DNA of 64,000 nucleotides, from positions 1 to 64,000 of the forward strand of contig NZ_JAPDRA010000013.1 in NCBI RefSeq assembly GCF_026013525.1, written 5' to 3'. Shown piece after piece: positions 43,517 through 52,521 of this stretch; the first letter of the stretch is position 1, and the number at the start of each line of letters is the position of its first letter. The notes under the pieces were generated by a model. The model was not told where the DNA came from, searched no databases, and saw nothing but the letters and a program-made list of their open reading frames with translations. The translations under genes and the position numbers were made by a program. The stretch comes from Sphingomonas canadensis (GTDB taxonomy: Bacteria > Pseudomonadota > Alphaproteobacteria > Sphingomonadales > Sphingomonadaceae).

Positions 43517-45547
43517 GTGGCCGCGAACGACGAACTCTTTGGTCCCGGCCGAATACGTGCTTTTTCGCCATTCCTTGCGCCTGAAGAACGTCATGAGCTG
43601 AACAAGGCGATCGACATTGTCGGTCCGTCAGTGCCGAGCTTCGCCGATGCGATGCGCGCGCTGGCGCGCAGCTACATCGATGACGGCGACAGCCTGAAGC
43701 TGCGGACCCTGCTGCTCCTGATCGCCGACCTGTCCGAACAGGGCTGGCAGGTCACGTCCAAGGGCGGCGCGATCACGTTCCAGCCGCCCGGGCTCGCGGC
43801 CAAGGGTCAGGAGTCGATCGAAGACATCAAGGCGCGCGTACGTGACGCGCTGCAGAAAGCCAGACGCCGCCAACTCGCCGAGCCCTCGGTGCGCGCGTTT
43901 CTCGAGCGGTCCGAGCGCCGCCGTTGCCGTAAGGATCACGGCAATACTTCAGTCCTCGACCTCATCGACGATGGCTCGGACCTGGCTCGGGCGCTGGCGG
44001 CGGTCAATGCCTTGCCCGAAACGGAGCGCGAGGCCGCGCTCGCCAAGGTCGTCGATCCGATCGTCGAAGTCTGCGATGCTAATGCCCGCTGCGCCGACAC
44101 TGGGCTCCCGCTGAACGATATCTGGCGCTACTTCCGTCACACCTGGGCGCATGAATATCGCTCGATCCCGGGGCGCCAGATGCTCGTGCTGATCCGCAAC
44201 GCGGCACGCCCCAACCGGCCGATCATGGGCATTGCCATGCTCGCCAGCCCAGTCATGCGCCTGACCGCGCGCGACCAGTGGATCGGCTGGCTGCGCGAGT
44301 CCGCGCAACAGCGCATCGCAACGGGTGCATGGGACGCGGTCGAGTTCGCCGAGGCGCTAATGGCGCGGGTCGATGCATCGATCGACGAGGTGCGCTGGGA
44401 CGATCTGGCTACGGCGACCGAGATCAAGACGCCGGGCGAGGCGGTTGCCATGCGCCTCGAGCAGCGCGCCGCCGGCGCGAAGTTCGCCCGCGAAGCCGAA
44501 CTCAAGGCGCATTTCGAGACCCAGCGGGGCGAAGGCGATGCTGTGCGCCCACATCGCGGTGTCCTCAAGTCAGCGACGCCCGATGCCGACTGGGTCGCCG
44601 CGTCGGAGGATCTGCTGTTCGTCGGCAAGCGCGCCGAAAGCTTGTCTAAGTTGCTTTTCGCAAAGCAGGTCTTTCGTGCGGCCCGCTTGAAGCGCTGGCC
44701 GACTCAAGCGCTTGATCGGCTGTTCCAGAGTCGTGATGGCAAGCGCGCGCTCGACATCGTCCTGGCCGAGTTCCGCAAGGCCGGCCTCTCCAGCGAAGTC
44801 GCCGATGTCAGCATCTGCGGCGCGGTGCATCCCTATAACGAACTGCTCGGCGGCAAGCTGGTGGCGCTGTTGCTGGCGTCGCAGGATGTCCGTGATGCCT
44901 ATGCGCGGCGCTATGGCGGGCAGATCAGCGTCATCACCTCGCAGATGGCGGGCCGACCGGTAACGCGATCCGCTGATCTCCGCCTCGTCACCACCACCAG
45001 TTTGTACGGGGTCGGGTCGAGCCAGTATAACCGGCTCGTCCTTCGCCAGAAGGATCACCCGAACCTGCCGGGCGACTTGCGGTGGGGGGCGATCGGCAAG
45101 AGCCTGACCGGGGGCTTCGGCACGATACACCTCGGCAGCGAGACCGCTCAGGCGCTGCGCAGCATGGCTTTCGCCCGACACGACTCCCGCCGGGTGAACA
45201 ATCGCTTCGGCGAAGGCACCAGCCCGCGCCTGCGCCAGATCCGTGAGGGCTTGGACGCGCTCGGTTTGAAGAGTGATGCGATCCTGCATCACGCCACGCC
45301 TCGCATCTTTTACGGGTGCGAACTGGTGCCGGGCGCGCGGTCATCCTTGCTTGGCTTGAGCGGTGCGGCGGCGCCGGCGGCGTCCAGCACCGATGTCGCA
45401 GCTGCGTGGCGCCGGCGCTGGCTGCTTGCCCGAGTTGCACGGCCGGAGACCCTCGAAGCGCTGCGGCGCCTTGGGCCGACCAGTATTCGGGCGAGCCTCC
45501 ATGCCGATATCCATGGTCAGTTCTCGCTGCCGATCGATACTGACTGA
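43517..45547 (+). CDS. DruA-like (DUF4338) protein
   Basis: A 676-residue protein containing the DUF4338/DruA signature region: RSIPGRQMLVLIRNAARPNRPIMGIAML, then VSICGAVHPYNELLGGKLVALLLAS, RYGGQISVITSQMAGRPV, LVTTTSLYGVGSSQYNRL, and GFGTIHLGSETAQALRSM. DruA is the core of the Druantia type I anti-phage system, of unknown biochemical activity. The N-terminal 170 residues (helical) and the long insert around 280-400 exceed the compact family. GTG 43517 has a strong AGGAGGCG. No druB-E or helicase gene is present; its neighbours are two GHKL ATPases instead. Confidence 0.8.
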   Translation: MAANDELFGPGRIRAFSPFLAPEERHELNKAIDIVGPSVPSFADAMRALARSYIDDGDSLKLRTLLLLIADLSEQGWQVTSKGGAITFQPPGLAAKGQESIEDIKARVRDALQKARRRQLAEPSVRAFLERSERRRCRKDHGNTSVLDLIDDGSDLARALAAVNALPETEREAALAKVVDPIVEVCDANARCADTGLPLNDIWRYFRHTWAHEYRSIPGRQMLVLIRNAARPNRPIMGIAMLASPVMRLTARDQWIGWLRESAQQRIATGAWDAVEFAEALMARVDASIDEVRWDDLATATEIKTPGEAVAMRLEQRAAGAKFAREAELKAHFETQRGEGDAVRPHRGVLKSATPDADWVAASEDLLFVGKRAESLSKLLFAKQVFRAARLKRWPTQALDRLFQSRDGKRALDIVLAEFRKAGLSSEVADVSICGAVHPYNELLGGKLVALLLASQDVRDAYARRYGGQISVITSQMAGRPVTRSADLRLVTTTSLYGVGSSQYNRLVLRQKDHPNLPGDLRWGAIGKSLTGGFGTIHLGSETAQALRSMAFARHDSRRVNNRFGEGTSPRLRQIREGLDALGLKSDAILHHATPRIFYGCELVPGARSSLLGLSGAAAPAASSTDVAAAWRRRWLLARVARPETLEALRRLGPTSIRASLHADIHGQFSLPIDTD

Positions 45548-45966
45548 TCTAGGACGCGATCGATTAGCACTTCGCCGCGGTCGTCGAGCAACTTCATTCT
45601 GACGTTGAAAGGCTGCAGACCATGCCTCCAGCGCGCCATGCCCGACAGCCGATCAAAATGTCGGGCAGGCACCTATCGAACGCGACCGCCGTTTCTATCC
45701 CGGTTGGTTGGAACCACTGGGACCCGGGTCGGCCAACATTGCCGCGCCCCCCCTGTCGCTTGTACGCCTTGCCGAACGAACGTCCGCTGTGCCACCTTGT
45801 ACAACTGAATGCGGACGGTCGGCACGGGCCGAAGTCAGCCGCCCCCGGTTCTAGGTCGTTTTCCCACCCCAATACCCGTACGCCCTTAGTTGGGCTGGGG
45901 CCTACCTAGCACGTTCGCGGATTGTATGGGACGTGCGGCCTAATTGGCACGAGATAAGGGGTTGAA
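45548..45966. other. 419-base region without a confident gene
   Basis: A 51-codon minus-strand frame (about 45521-45676, containing MARWRHGLQPFNVRMKLLDD then RGEVLIDRVLDQ) looks protein-like, but overlaps the end of the DruA-like gene and has only a GTG start without a clear ribosome site. Otherwise I see only the promoter side of the MucR gene. Confidence 0.35.
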
Positions 45967-46467
45967 ATGTCGGAAGCGAACAGCCTGAATTCGGTCGAGC
46001 TTGCGGCCGAACTGACCATTGCCTGGCTCGGCAATCAGAATAATCGCGTGACCGCGGAGGATGTGCCAGCGTTCCTCCGGACGATGTATGCGACCATCGT
46101 CGAGCTCGAGGGTAGCGGGTCAGCGGCGCCGGAAGCGCTCGGGGAGGATCCCGCGCCTGAGCAATTCACGCCTACGGTGACGGTGCGCAAGTCGCTGGCA
46201 TCGAAGGATCACATAATCTCGATGATCGACGGCAAGCCGTACCGCACGCTGCGCCGGCATTTGTCGACGCACGGGCTTACGCCCGAGGAATATCGCCGCC
46301 GCTACAACCTCAAGGCGGACTATCCGATGGTCGCCGAGAATTATTCCGCGCAGCGCCGCGAGATGGCAAAAAAGATTGGGCTCGGCTCGAAGGGCCGTCA
46401 GGCCAAGGCCCAGGCATCTGGTGATGCGAGGACTTCCACGCCGCGGCGCCGCACCAAGGCAAGCTGA
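45967..46467 (+). CDS. MucR/Ros-family transcriptional regulator without zinc cysteines
   Basis: A 166-residue protein. N-terminal oligomerisation region about 5-45 (SVELAAELTIAWLGNQNNRVTAEDVPAFLRTMY) and a Ros/MucR DNA-binding domain about 75-140 (SKDHIISMIDGKPYRTLRRHLSTHGLTPEEYRRRYNLKADYPMVAENYSAQRREMAKKIGLG). The histidines of the zinc finger remain (RHLSTH), but the cysteine position, normally IICLEDG, reads IISMIDG. It must therefore fold without Cys-bound zinc. MucR proteins silence horizontally acquired AT-rich genes and control symbiosis or cell-cycle genes. AAGGGG precedes the start. Confidence 0.88.
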   Translation: MSEANSLNSVELAAELTIAWLGNQNNRVTAEDVPAFLRTMYATIVELEGSGSAAPEALGEDPAPEQFTPTVTVRKSLASKDHIISMIDGKPYRTLRRHLSTHGLTPEEYRRRYNLKADYPMVAENYSAQRREMAKKIGLGSKGRQAKAQASGDARTSTPRRRTKAS

Positions 46468-46499
46468 CTGGAGGAACGCGGGTTCAGCGGAGCGCACAC

Positions 46500-46525
46500 T
46501 GGCGGTCTCCCTTCGGGAGCCGCCA
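46500..46525 (+). terminator. Hairpin downstream of mucR
   Basis: Imperfect stem TGGCGG(T)CTCCC-TTC-GGGAGCCGCCA, 32 bases after the mucR stop. No T-run. It starts a 230-base GC-rich non-coding stretch. Confidence 0.5.
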
Positions 46526-46697
46526 GGGGTCGCGCGCCCTTGTTTGCGCGTGGCACACTCGCACGGCCGGAGGTCGGGGCGGCGGCTGGCCCCCAGGCCC
46601 GCGCGCACGCCGCCCCGCCGGCCGGCCTCTTGCGAGAGTGCATCCCTTTACTGGGGTCGCCTGCGGCGACCGTTCGCCCTGATGAGACCGCTTCTTC

Positions 46698-47969
46698 TCA
46701 CGCTTCGGCCGAACAGTCGTAATCGTCTCCTTCCCATTCCGGGTCGAACCAGACTTCGTGTTCGCCATCTCGCACGATCAGCCCGTTGAATCCGTCTGTC
46801 ACCGCGCGGACTGCGTCCCGGATCAGATGCTCGATCCCCTCGATCCAGCGCCCAGGCTTCACCTCGACAGTGTAAAAGGCGCACGCTTTCGAATCGCACC
46901 AGATCGATTCGAGCCGTGCGCGGACCAGATCCGGCATGGCGTCCACCGCCGCGGACATGGTCTCCAACTCGTGCGCGATGGAATAGCGGCTTTCGACTCG
47001 CACGCCGCGGTGGTCGATCGAGGGCTCCGGCGCTTGCGGACCCGCTTCCGCGATATCGAGGTCGCGCTGGTGCTTGAGCGCGGCGGCGAGTTCGGGAGAC
47101 ATTTCGATATATTCGACGGGCGCGAGAGCCGCTTCGTGGGCGCTGGCAGGCGGCGCAACAATCGGCTGGGGGCGGGTCCCGGTGTTTGGCAGGTCGGCCC
47201 CCGGCCAGTCGGCTTCGGTGTACGCCGGTGCCAGCGCGGCGAGCCGCCGTGCCAGGGCGCTGACGTTGACGCCGCCTTTGACCTGGCCCGTGAGGTAGAA
47301 CTCAGTGCCGTGGCCGTAGATGCCGCCCCAGCGGATGCGAACGGTTTTCCGGCCATGCCGCTTCGCCCATGCCCGGCGATTCTCCGCGTTACTCGTGAAA
47401 CGGCCAGGATAGGGCTCTTCCGAAAGCACAAAGCTGCGCGTCTTCGGATGATACCAGCCCTGGTCGTGATCGGCGCCCGGCGGCCGATTGTCCCAGCTGC
47501 CCTTTGGATAACAGCGGCCGCCGCGAGATGGCTTCAGGCCCGTCGCCGCCATGAACTGCAACGTGCGCGCGATCCGGCAGATCTCGAAGCGCGCCTGCTC
47601 GAGGCTGTGCGACCGGCCATAGCCGATGATCTCGTTCCCGCTCGCGAGCGAGCATCCGCCCAGATAGCCCGACAGCTGGTGCGGCTTCACCAGATCGGAC
47701 AAGGGTTTGTCGATCATGAAGGTCCGCGACTCATTGCCTCGCTCGCCGCGCTCGCGGTCCGACCAGAATTCATAGATGGTGACGGGATATTGCCGCCGTT
47801 GCCGCGGCGTCTTTGGTGTCGCAAACCTGATTGTCGCGGCGTGATAGTCGGCGAACCCGGCGTCGCGCGCGACCTGCTCGAGGGCGGCGTTATGGCTGAC
47901 GCCGGATGCGCGCTTCAGCTTGGTCGCGGCGCGCTTGATTCCATCCAATGTGGCAAAATGCTTGGGCAT
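46698..47969 (-). CDS. ICE-type protein of unknown function (possibly DUF5623)
   Basis: A 423-residue protein starting MPKHFATLDGIKRAATKLKR, a short N-terminal domain that resembles a DUF5623-like opening (certainty low). The middle is Gly/Trp/Tyr-rich (GGCSLASGNEIIGYGRSHSLEQARFEICRIARTLQFMAATGL, RCYPKGSWDNRPPGADHDQGWYHP) and a C-terminal half ends in acidic DPEWEGDDYDCSAEA. No catalytic motif seen. It is the only minus-strand gene in this part and converges with mucR. ATG 47969 fits the natural start; upstream codons are in promoter sequence. Confidence 0.7.
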   Translation of the reverse strand: MPKHFATLDGIKRAATKLKRASGVSHNAALEQVARDAGFADYHAATIRFATPKTPRQRRQYPVTIYEFWSDRERGERGNESRTFMIDKPLSDLVKPHQLSGYLGGCSLASGNEIIGYGRSHSLEQARFEICRIARTLQFMAATGLKPSRGGRCYPKGSWDNRPPGADHDQGWYHPKTRSFVLSEEPYPGRFTSNAENRRAWAKRHGRKTVRIRWGGIYGHGTEFYLTGQVKGGVNVSALARRLAALAPAYTEADWPGADLPNTGTRPQPIVAPPASAHEAALAPVEYIEMSPELAAALKHQRDLDIAEAGPQAPEPSIDHRGVRVESRYSIAHELETMSAAVDAMPDLVRARLESIWCDSKACAFYTVEVKPGRWIEGIEHLIRDAVRAVTDGFNGLIVRDGEHEVWFDPEWEGDDYDCSAEA

Positions 47970-48389
47970 GACCTTCTCCGGCGGCCATGATGAAACGTCG
48001 CCCGCTAACGCTTCCCACGGCCACGGATAGGGCATCATCCAGCAAATTCGAGACAGTGCCGGTAAGGGCTACACCACGCGGGCGGCATGCTCCTGTCGAG
48101 AGCTGCGACTATTTCTAATGGATCTTGATCGCGACGCAAGCGGACCTTGCGAACCCCTGACCACCTATCGGCAAGCAGGCCGTTCTGACCGACCGCGGGC
48201 ACCGTCCCCGCTCTTTGAGGCACTTCCTTGGACCGGCCCACGGCCTGACGCCATCAACCCGTAAAGGGTCCGCTATGCTGTGCATGCGGCCGCTTCGCCT
48301 GCGGCTACGCGGTGATTGCGGCCGTGCGCCGGACACTTCGGGCGCCTGTCGAGCGGGGGCGGTCCCCGCTCCCGGACAGGAGCTTCGAA
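47970..48389. other. 420-base leader region
   Basis: Non-coding, with several GC-rich inverted segments (for example CGGCCGCTTCGCCTGCGG and GAGCGGGGGCGGTCCCCGCTC near 48351-48371) ahead of the small gene at 48390. Similar structured leaders precede other ICE-type genes here (33117-33277, 34490-34690, 49500-49700). Confidence 0.4.
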
Positions 48390-48557
48390 ATGCCGCTCGC
48401 CCTCGCACAGAAGAACGCATGGAGCCTCGCGCGGACCCTCATGACCATCGTCGTCGTATTCCGTATCGAGGGCAGCGAGTTCGGCGTCGCCGAAGCCCAG
48501 GAGTTCGACGGCGATCCGTCGCTGATCATTCGCGAATATGACCCCTTCGCGCGCTGA
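48390..48557 (+). CDS. Small 55-residue protein
   Basis: Reads MPLALAQKNAWSLARTLMTI then VVVFRIEGSEFGVAEAQEFDGD. ATG 48390 is preceded by CAGGAGC at good spacing. One hydrophobic strand or short helix, then acidic. Family unknown. The ribosome site and position behind a structured leader support it. Confidence 0.5.
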   Translation: MPLALAQKNAWSLARTLMTIVVVFRIEGSEFGVAEAQEFDGDPSLIIREYDPFAR

Positions 48558-48619
48558 CCGCACGCGGTGGTTCGTGTCGATTAACAGAGCGCTTGCGCGC
48601 GGCGGCGTACCCTGCGGTG

Positions 48620-49075
48620 ATGTCGGCGGAGGGGCAAAGACTATCCGGGCGAGGCTGCGAGGCCTGGCGAGGTGCTGGCGCTCGCCGATGAATATCGGCG
48701 CGCGGCCAAAGGCTGTTGCCGATCGGCCAGCGGCGGTCGCCGCTTTCGCGCGCGCCCTATCGGTTGGTCGCGAACCACGCGATCGAACTTTACCTCAACG
48801 CCTTTCTGCTGGCTGCGGGCCACTCGCCCACCGAGATTCGGCGCCTCCAGCACGATTTCGGGCCGCGCGCTGGGCACGCCATCGGCGCAAAGCTGGTGCT
48901 GAGAAGGCGAACGCTGCTCCATCTCAATCGGCTGTCCGAGCGGCGCGAATATCTCACGACCCGGTATGACTATGCGCCGACCATGACGTCCGAGCTCAAC
49001 CGGCTTTTGCCGTCGCTGACCGAGGTGGCCGAGAAGGTCTCGGCGATTGTCGGCGCGCCGCGCGCGGTCTCCTGA
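48620..49075 (+). pseudogene. HEPN-like protein gene with frameshift(s)
   Basis: The reading EVLALADEYRRAAK (frame at 48669) continues as LLPIGQRRSPLSRAPYRLVANHAIELYLNAFLLAAGHSPTEIRRLQHDFG only after a one-base shift near 48711, then stays open to the stop at 49073-49075. The HEPN-like helices (RLVANHAIELYLNAFLLAAG, SELNRLLPSLTEVAEKV) are intact in the second part. A further shift near 48640 would be needed to connect to ATG 48620. A protein from TTG 48716 (119 residues) is possible. Either a decayed gene or a sequence error. Confidence 0.5.
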
Positions 49076-49701
49076 CCAAGGCAGAAGGCGCTCCACCTTG
49101 TCCGGCGAAGCGCCTCGCTGCGTTCTGTTGTGCTGGTCCTGCATGGCGACGCACGGACCGGAAGCGCGCCACCTCGACGTTGAAAGGCAAGCCGCTGGCC
49201 TGGGCAGGGATCGACTGGTCCAGCCGGATCGGGCGCCTCGGCATCGACTTACGCAGGCGGGCCGATGCCGGCGGTCGCTTCGATCGAGGAGACAGGTTGC
49301 TGTGGTTCTCATGAAGCTCGGAAGCGTGCCGACGCACGGTCAGGACACGGATCGTCACAATTCCAGCCTGACCCGCCCAGGTCCTTGAACCGCGCGATAC
49401 GCCAAGTCCGTCCTGCATGTCCAAACCGCCCCTGGGGCCTCGTCAATGGCTGTCTGGCCGGATGACGGCTTCGCCTCGCCTGACTTGCCGCAACTGCGTC
49501 GCCGACTTTCTTCCCCTGGACTTTCCACCCCACGCACAAGCGCGTGGGGACCCCGGATTCGCCCATTCCTCGCGAGGCAAGAAACTCTGCTTGGGCAGTC
49601 CTCCGCTCACGCTTCGGGCAGAGCTGCGGCGTCATGCGCACCCGGCCTTCGGACGCCATCGAGGCCGCATGGGGCGGTCCCGAATTCGAAGGACTAATAC
49701 C
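49076..49701. other. 626-base region without an intact gene
   Basis: Contains a start-less open stretch (about 49178-49312, ending DWSSRIGRLGIDLRRRADAG then RFDRGDRLLWFS-stop) that looks like the end of a lost gene, and the structured leader of the DUF736 gene. Motif CCTCCGCTCACGCTTCGG near 49600 resembles one at about 34560 in the leader of the DUF2493 gene. Confidence 0.4.
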
Positions 49702-50025
49702 ATGGCAAACATCGGCAGCTTCAAGAAGGTCGGCGAGGAATATCAGGGCTCGATCGTGACCCTCAGCGTCCAGGCCAAGGGCGTCCGGATCGTTCCGGAG
49801 GACAACCGCCCGAACGACAATGCGCCCACCCACCGGGTCTATGTCGGCCGTGCCGAGATCGGCGCCGCCTGGGCCAAGACCTCGGCCGAGCAGCGTCCCT
49901 ATCTCTCGGTCAAGCTCGATGATCCCAGCTTCGCCCAGCCCATCTTCGCCAACCTGTTCGACGATGAGGGCGGCGAAACCTCCAGCCTGATCTGGTCGCG
50001 CCCGCGGCGTTCCAGCAACGACTGA
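49702..50025 (+). CDS. DUF736-family protein
   Basis: A 107-residue protein with the complete DUF736 pattern: MANIGSFKKVGEEYQGSIVT, then DNAPTHRVYVGRAEIGAAWAKTS and YLSVKLDDPSFAQPIFANLFDDE, ending in SLIWSRPRR. Function unknown, but it is a common marker of alphaproteobacterial conjugative elements. A strong terminator follows directly. Confidence 0.92.
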   Translation: MANIGSFKKVGEEYQGSIVTLSVQAKGVRIVPEDNRPNDNAPTHRVYVGRAEIGAAWAKTSAEQRPYLSVKLDDPSFAQPIFANLFDDEGGETSSLIWSRPRRSSND

Positions 50026-50036
50026 CACGCGATCAA

Positions 50037-50067
50037 GGCGCCCCGCCGGACACGGCGGGGCGCCTTT
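50037..50067 (+). terminator. Rho-independent terminator after the DUF736 gene
   Basis: Perfect 12-base stem GGCGCCCCGCCG (50037-50048) with CGGCGGGGCGCC (50053-50064), loop GACA, followed by TTT. Starts 12 bases after the stop. Confidence 0.85.
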
Positions 50068-50223
50068 CGCATGCCTGGGTGCCGCGCGGCGATCCGAGCC
50101 AGTTATCCCCTGGCGGGGACAATGGCGCGACGCCTTCGGGGCTTCGATCGCCCCCTGATTTCGCGAGCCTGGCGCCGGGAATAGTCCCCAGCCGGAGCCT
50201 ACGCTGTCGCCATCCGCCCGTTC

Positions 50224-52521
50224 TTGCCGGCACGATCTGCCCACGGACTTGCGAAGCACGACCGCGCCGATTTCGCGCAGGAATTCCTGCGGCGAAACCC
50301 CGGCTATCGTGCGGATTGGGCGGCCTCGCGCGACGCTCGGCGATGGGGGCTTGTGTCCCTGTTCGATCCCGATCGTCCGGTGCGTTCGACCCCCGCGCTG
50401 TGGCGTGCCGATAGCGCCTCCCAGATCGTCACCCTAGTCCCCGCGCCGGCCGATTTCCCCGCCGCAGCGTCGCTGGCTGGAGACGGTGCGCTGAACGAAA
50501 TGTGGGCCGCGGACGTCCGGCATCTCGTGATAGAGCGGGCGGGGTTGCGGCACCGGATTCAGGTGCGGGGCCGTGATCCGCATGCGCCGCTCGCGATCCT
50601 GCTGGCGCCGCTTGGCGACACGCTACACGCGGCCGCCTGCGACGCCACCCCTTCACGCTTGACTGCGGGGGCCATCAATCGCGGAGACCGCTGGATCGGC
50701 GTCGACCTGCTTCCCGAGCAGAGGCGGCACTCGGTTTTCGCCTCCTTCAGCCAAGACATATTCTCAGGTCTGCGCTTCTATGCGCGCGGTCAGGCAACCT
50801 GGCGCAATTTCAGTATCGCCGTGCAATCGAGCGGTGATGCGCGGCGCACGGTTCCGGTGGCGAACCCCTTCTATGTCGATCCGCTCGGAACGCGTCAGCC
50901 CGTCGGCGTCATGTACAGCTTCACGCGCGATCTTGGTCCGGAAAGAACAGCTGGCCGGGTTACGGCCTATGGCGGCACAGCCGGCCTCGAAGCACAATTC
51001 GGAGCTTGGCGGATCGACGGCCACGGCACATGGGGAAGGCAGGTCGAGCACTACGGTCTGTTCAACCGGATCAACACCGCGCGGCTCGCACTGGCGCTCG
51101 CCGACACCAACCCCGCGACGGCCTATAATCTGTTTGGTGACGGCCCCTCGACCAATCCTGCGACGATCGAATCGATCCGGGGATATACACTTCGCGACTA
51201 TGGCGGTTGGTCTTGGTCGGCTGCGATCCGAGCAGACGGGCCCCTCTTCGCGCTTCCTGCCGGTACCACGCGCCTCGCGGTGGGTGCAGAGTTCCGCAAG
51301 GATCGCTACAAGGACATCGGGACACGGACCTACACGTCGACCCTGACGCCCGTCCCGCTTGCGGTCACACCCTACCCCGGCGCGCGTACCGTCAAATCTG
51401 CCTATGCCGAGCTGCTGCTGCCGGTCTTCGGCGAGGGCATGCGACTACCCGGCTTCTATAAACTCGATATATCCGCCGCCATCAGGGCCGAACGCTACAG
51501 CGACTTCGGTGACACGCACAATCCAAAGCTCAGCCTTGCCTGGGAAACGGTGCGAGGTCTCACGCTTCGCGCCACCTTCGGCAAATCGTTCAGAGCGCCC
51601 ATCTTTCCCGAGCTTCGTCAGGACCCGGCGTCGATGGCATATTACGCCTGGTCCGCGCCCGATCCGCAATCGCTGACGGGCTCGTCCAACATGTTGGTCA
51701 TTGCCGGCAATGACCCGGATCTGCATCCCGAACGCGCCACGACCTGGACGGTCGGAGCCGATCTGAAGCCGCAATTCCTGCCAGGATTCCAAGCCGGCGT
51801 GACTTGGTTCAAGGTCGACTATACCGACCGGATTGCGACCCCTCGGCCCAACCTGGGCAACTTCCTGATCAACCGGGACGTCTACGATGCAATCCTGACG
51901 CCCAACCCGTCCGCCCCCCAAATCGCCGAATTCTACGCATCGCCCTATTTTCTGGACCTTACCGGCATTCCAAAGACGGCGACGTTCGTCGCGATTGCCG
52001 ACGCAAGGCTCCAGAACCTTTCGTCGGTCAGGCAGTCCGGCCTCGACGTCAACCTCTCCTACGCCTTCGACCTCGCTGGCGGGCGCACTGAATTCGGCGG
52101 AAGCGCCACCTACATCTTTTACATCAAGCAGGCGCTGACCGAGACCGCCCCGTCTATCGATGTCATCAATACCATCGGCAACCCGATCGACCTGCGCGCA
52201 CGCGCCCATGTCAGTTGGTCCAACGGCGGATTCTCCGCGACATTGTTCGGCAACTATGTCGCGGCCTATACCAACAAGACGGTCTCTCCGTTCGAGCCAG
52301 TGTCCGCTTGGACGACTTTTGATCTTAACCTCAGTTACGCGTTCACGGACAAGTCGGGACCGTTCTCCGGGCTAAGGGTTGCGCTCACCGGCAACAATAT
52401 CTTCAACCGCGAGCCGCCCTATGTGAACTATACAGCGGGCACCTATACTGCGGCCTTCGACGCAGAGAACGCGAACCCGCTCGGGCGCTTCGTCGCCTTG
52501 CAGGTCACCAAGAAATGGTGA
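50224..52521 (+). CDS. Chimeric frame: DUF6499/DUF2285 fragment fused to a lasso-type TonB-dependent receptor
   Basis: A 765-codon frame with two unrelated parts. Residues about 10-135 match a DUF6499/DUF2285 ICE regulator (RADFAQEFLRRNPGYRADWAAS, HLVIERAGLRHRIQVRGRDPHAPLAILLAP). From about residue 140 it is the barrel of a TonB-dependent receptor (DRWIGVDLLPEQRRHSVFASFSQ, PKLSLAWETVRGLTLRATFGKSFRAP, ending FVALQVTKKW with terminal Trp). The receptor's signal peptide and plug domain are missing, so it is unlikely to be a working outer-membrane receptor. Its stop overlaps the isopeptidase start. TTG 50224 is the only candidate start. Confidence 0.7.
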   Translation: MPARSAHGLAKHDRADFAQEFLRRNPGYRADWAASRDARRWGLVSLFDPDRPVRSTPALWRADSASQIVTLVPAPADFPAAASLAGDGALNEMWAADVRHLVIERAGLRHRIQVRGRDPHAPLAILLAPLGDTLHAAACDATPSRLTAGAINRGDRWIGVDLLPEQRRHSVFASFSQDIFSGLRFYARGQATWRNFSIAVQSSGDARRTVPVANPFYVDPLGTRQPVGVMYSFTRDLGPERTAGRVTAYGGTAGLEAQFGAWRIDGHGTWGRQVEHYGLFNRINTARLALALADTNPATAYNLFGDGPSTNPATIESIRGYTLRDYGGWSWSAAIRADGPLFALPAGTTRLAVGAEFRKDRYKDIGTRTYTSTLTPVPLAVTPYPGARTVKSAYAELLLPVFGEGMRLPGFYKLDISAAIRAERYSDFGDTHNPKLSLAWETVRGLTLRATFGKSFRAPIFPELRQDPASMAYYAWSAPDPQSLTGSSNMLVIAGNDPDLHPERATTWTVGADLKPQFLPGFQAGVTWFKVDYTDRIATPRPNLGNFLINRDVYDAILTPNPSAPQIAEFYASPYFLDLTGIPKTATFVAIADARLQNLSSVRQSGLDVNLSYAFDLAGGRTEFGGSATYIFYIKQALTETAPSIDVINTIGNPIDLRARAHVSWSNGGFSATLFGNYVAAYTNKTVSPFEPVSAWTTFDLNLSYAFTDKSGPFSGLRVALTGNNIFNREPPYVNYTAGTYTAAFDAENANPLGRFVALQVTKKW

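Noticed and set aside
45521..45676. 51-codon minus-strand frame with protein-like end
   Set aside because: Overlaps the DruA-like gene end, has only a GTG start and no clear ribosome site; too weak to list as a gene.
46758..47990. 410-codon plus-strand frame opposite the DUF gene at 46698
   Set aside because: The minus-strand frame has a better start and composition; the plus frame looks like its shadow.
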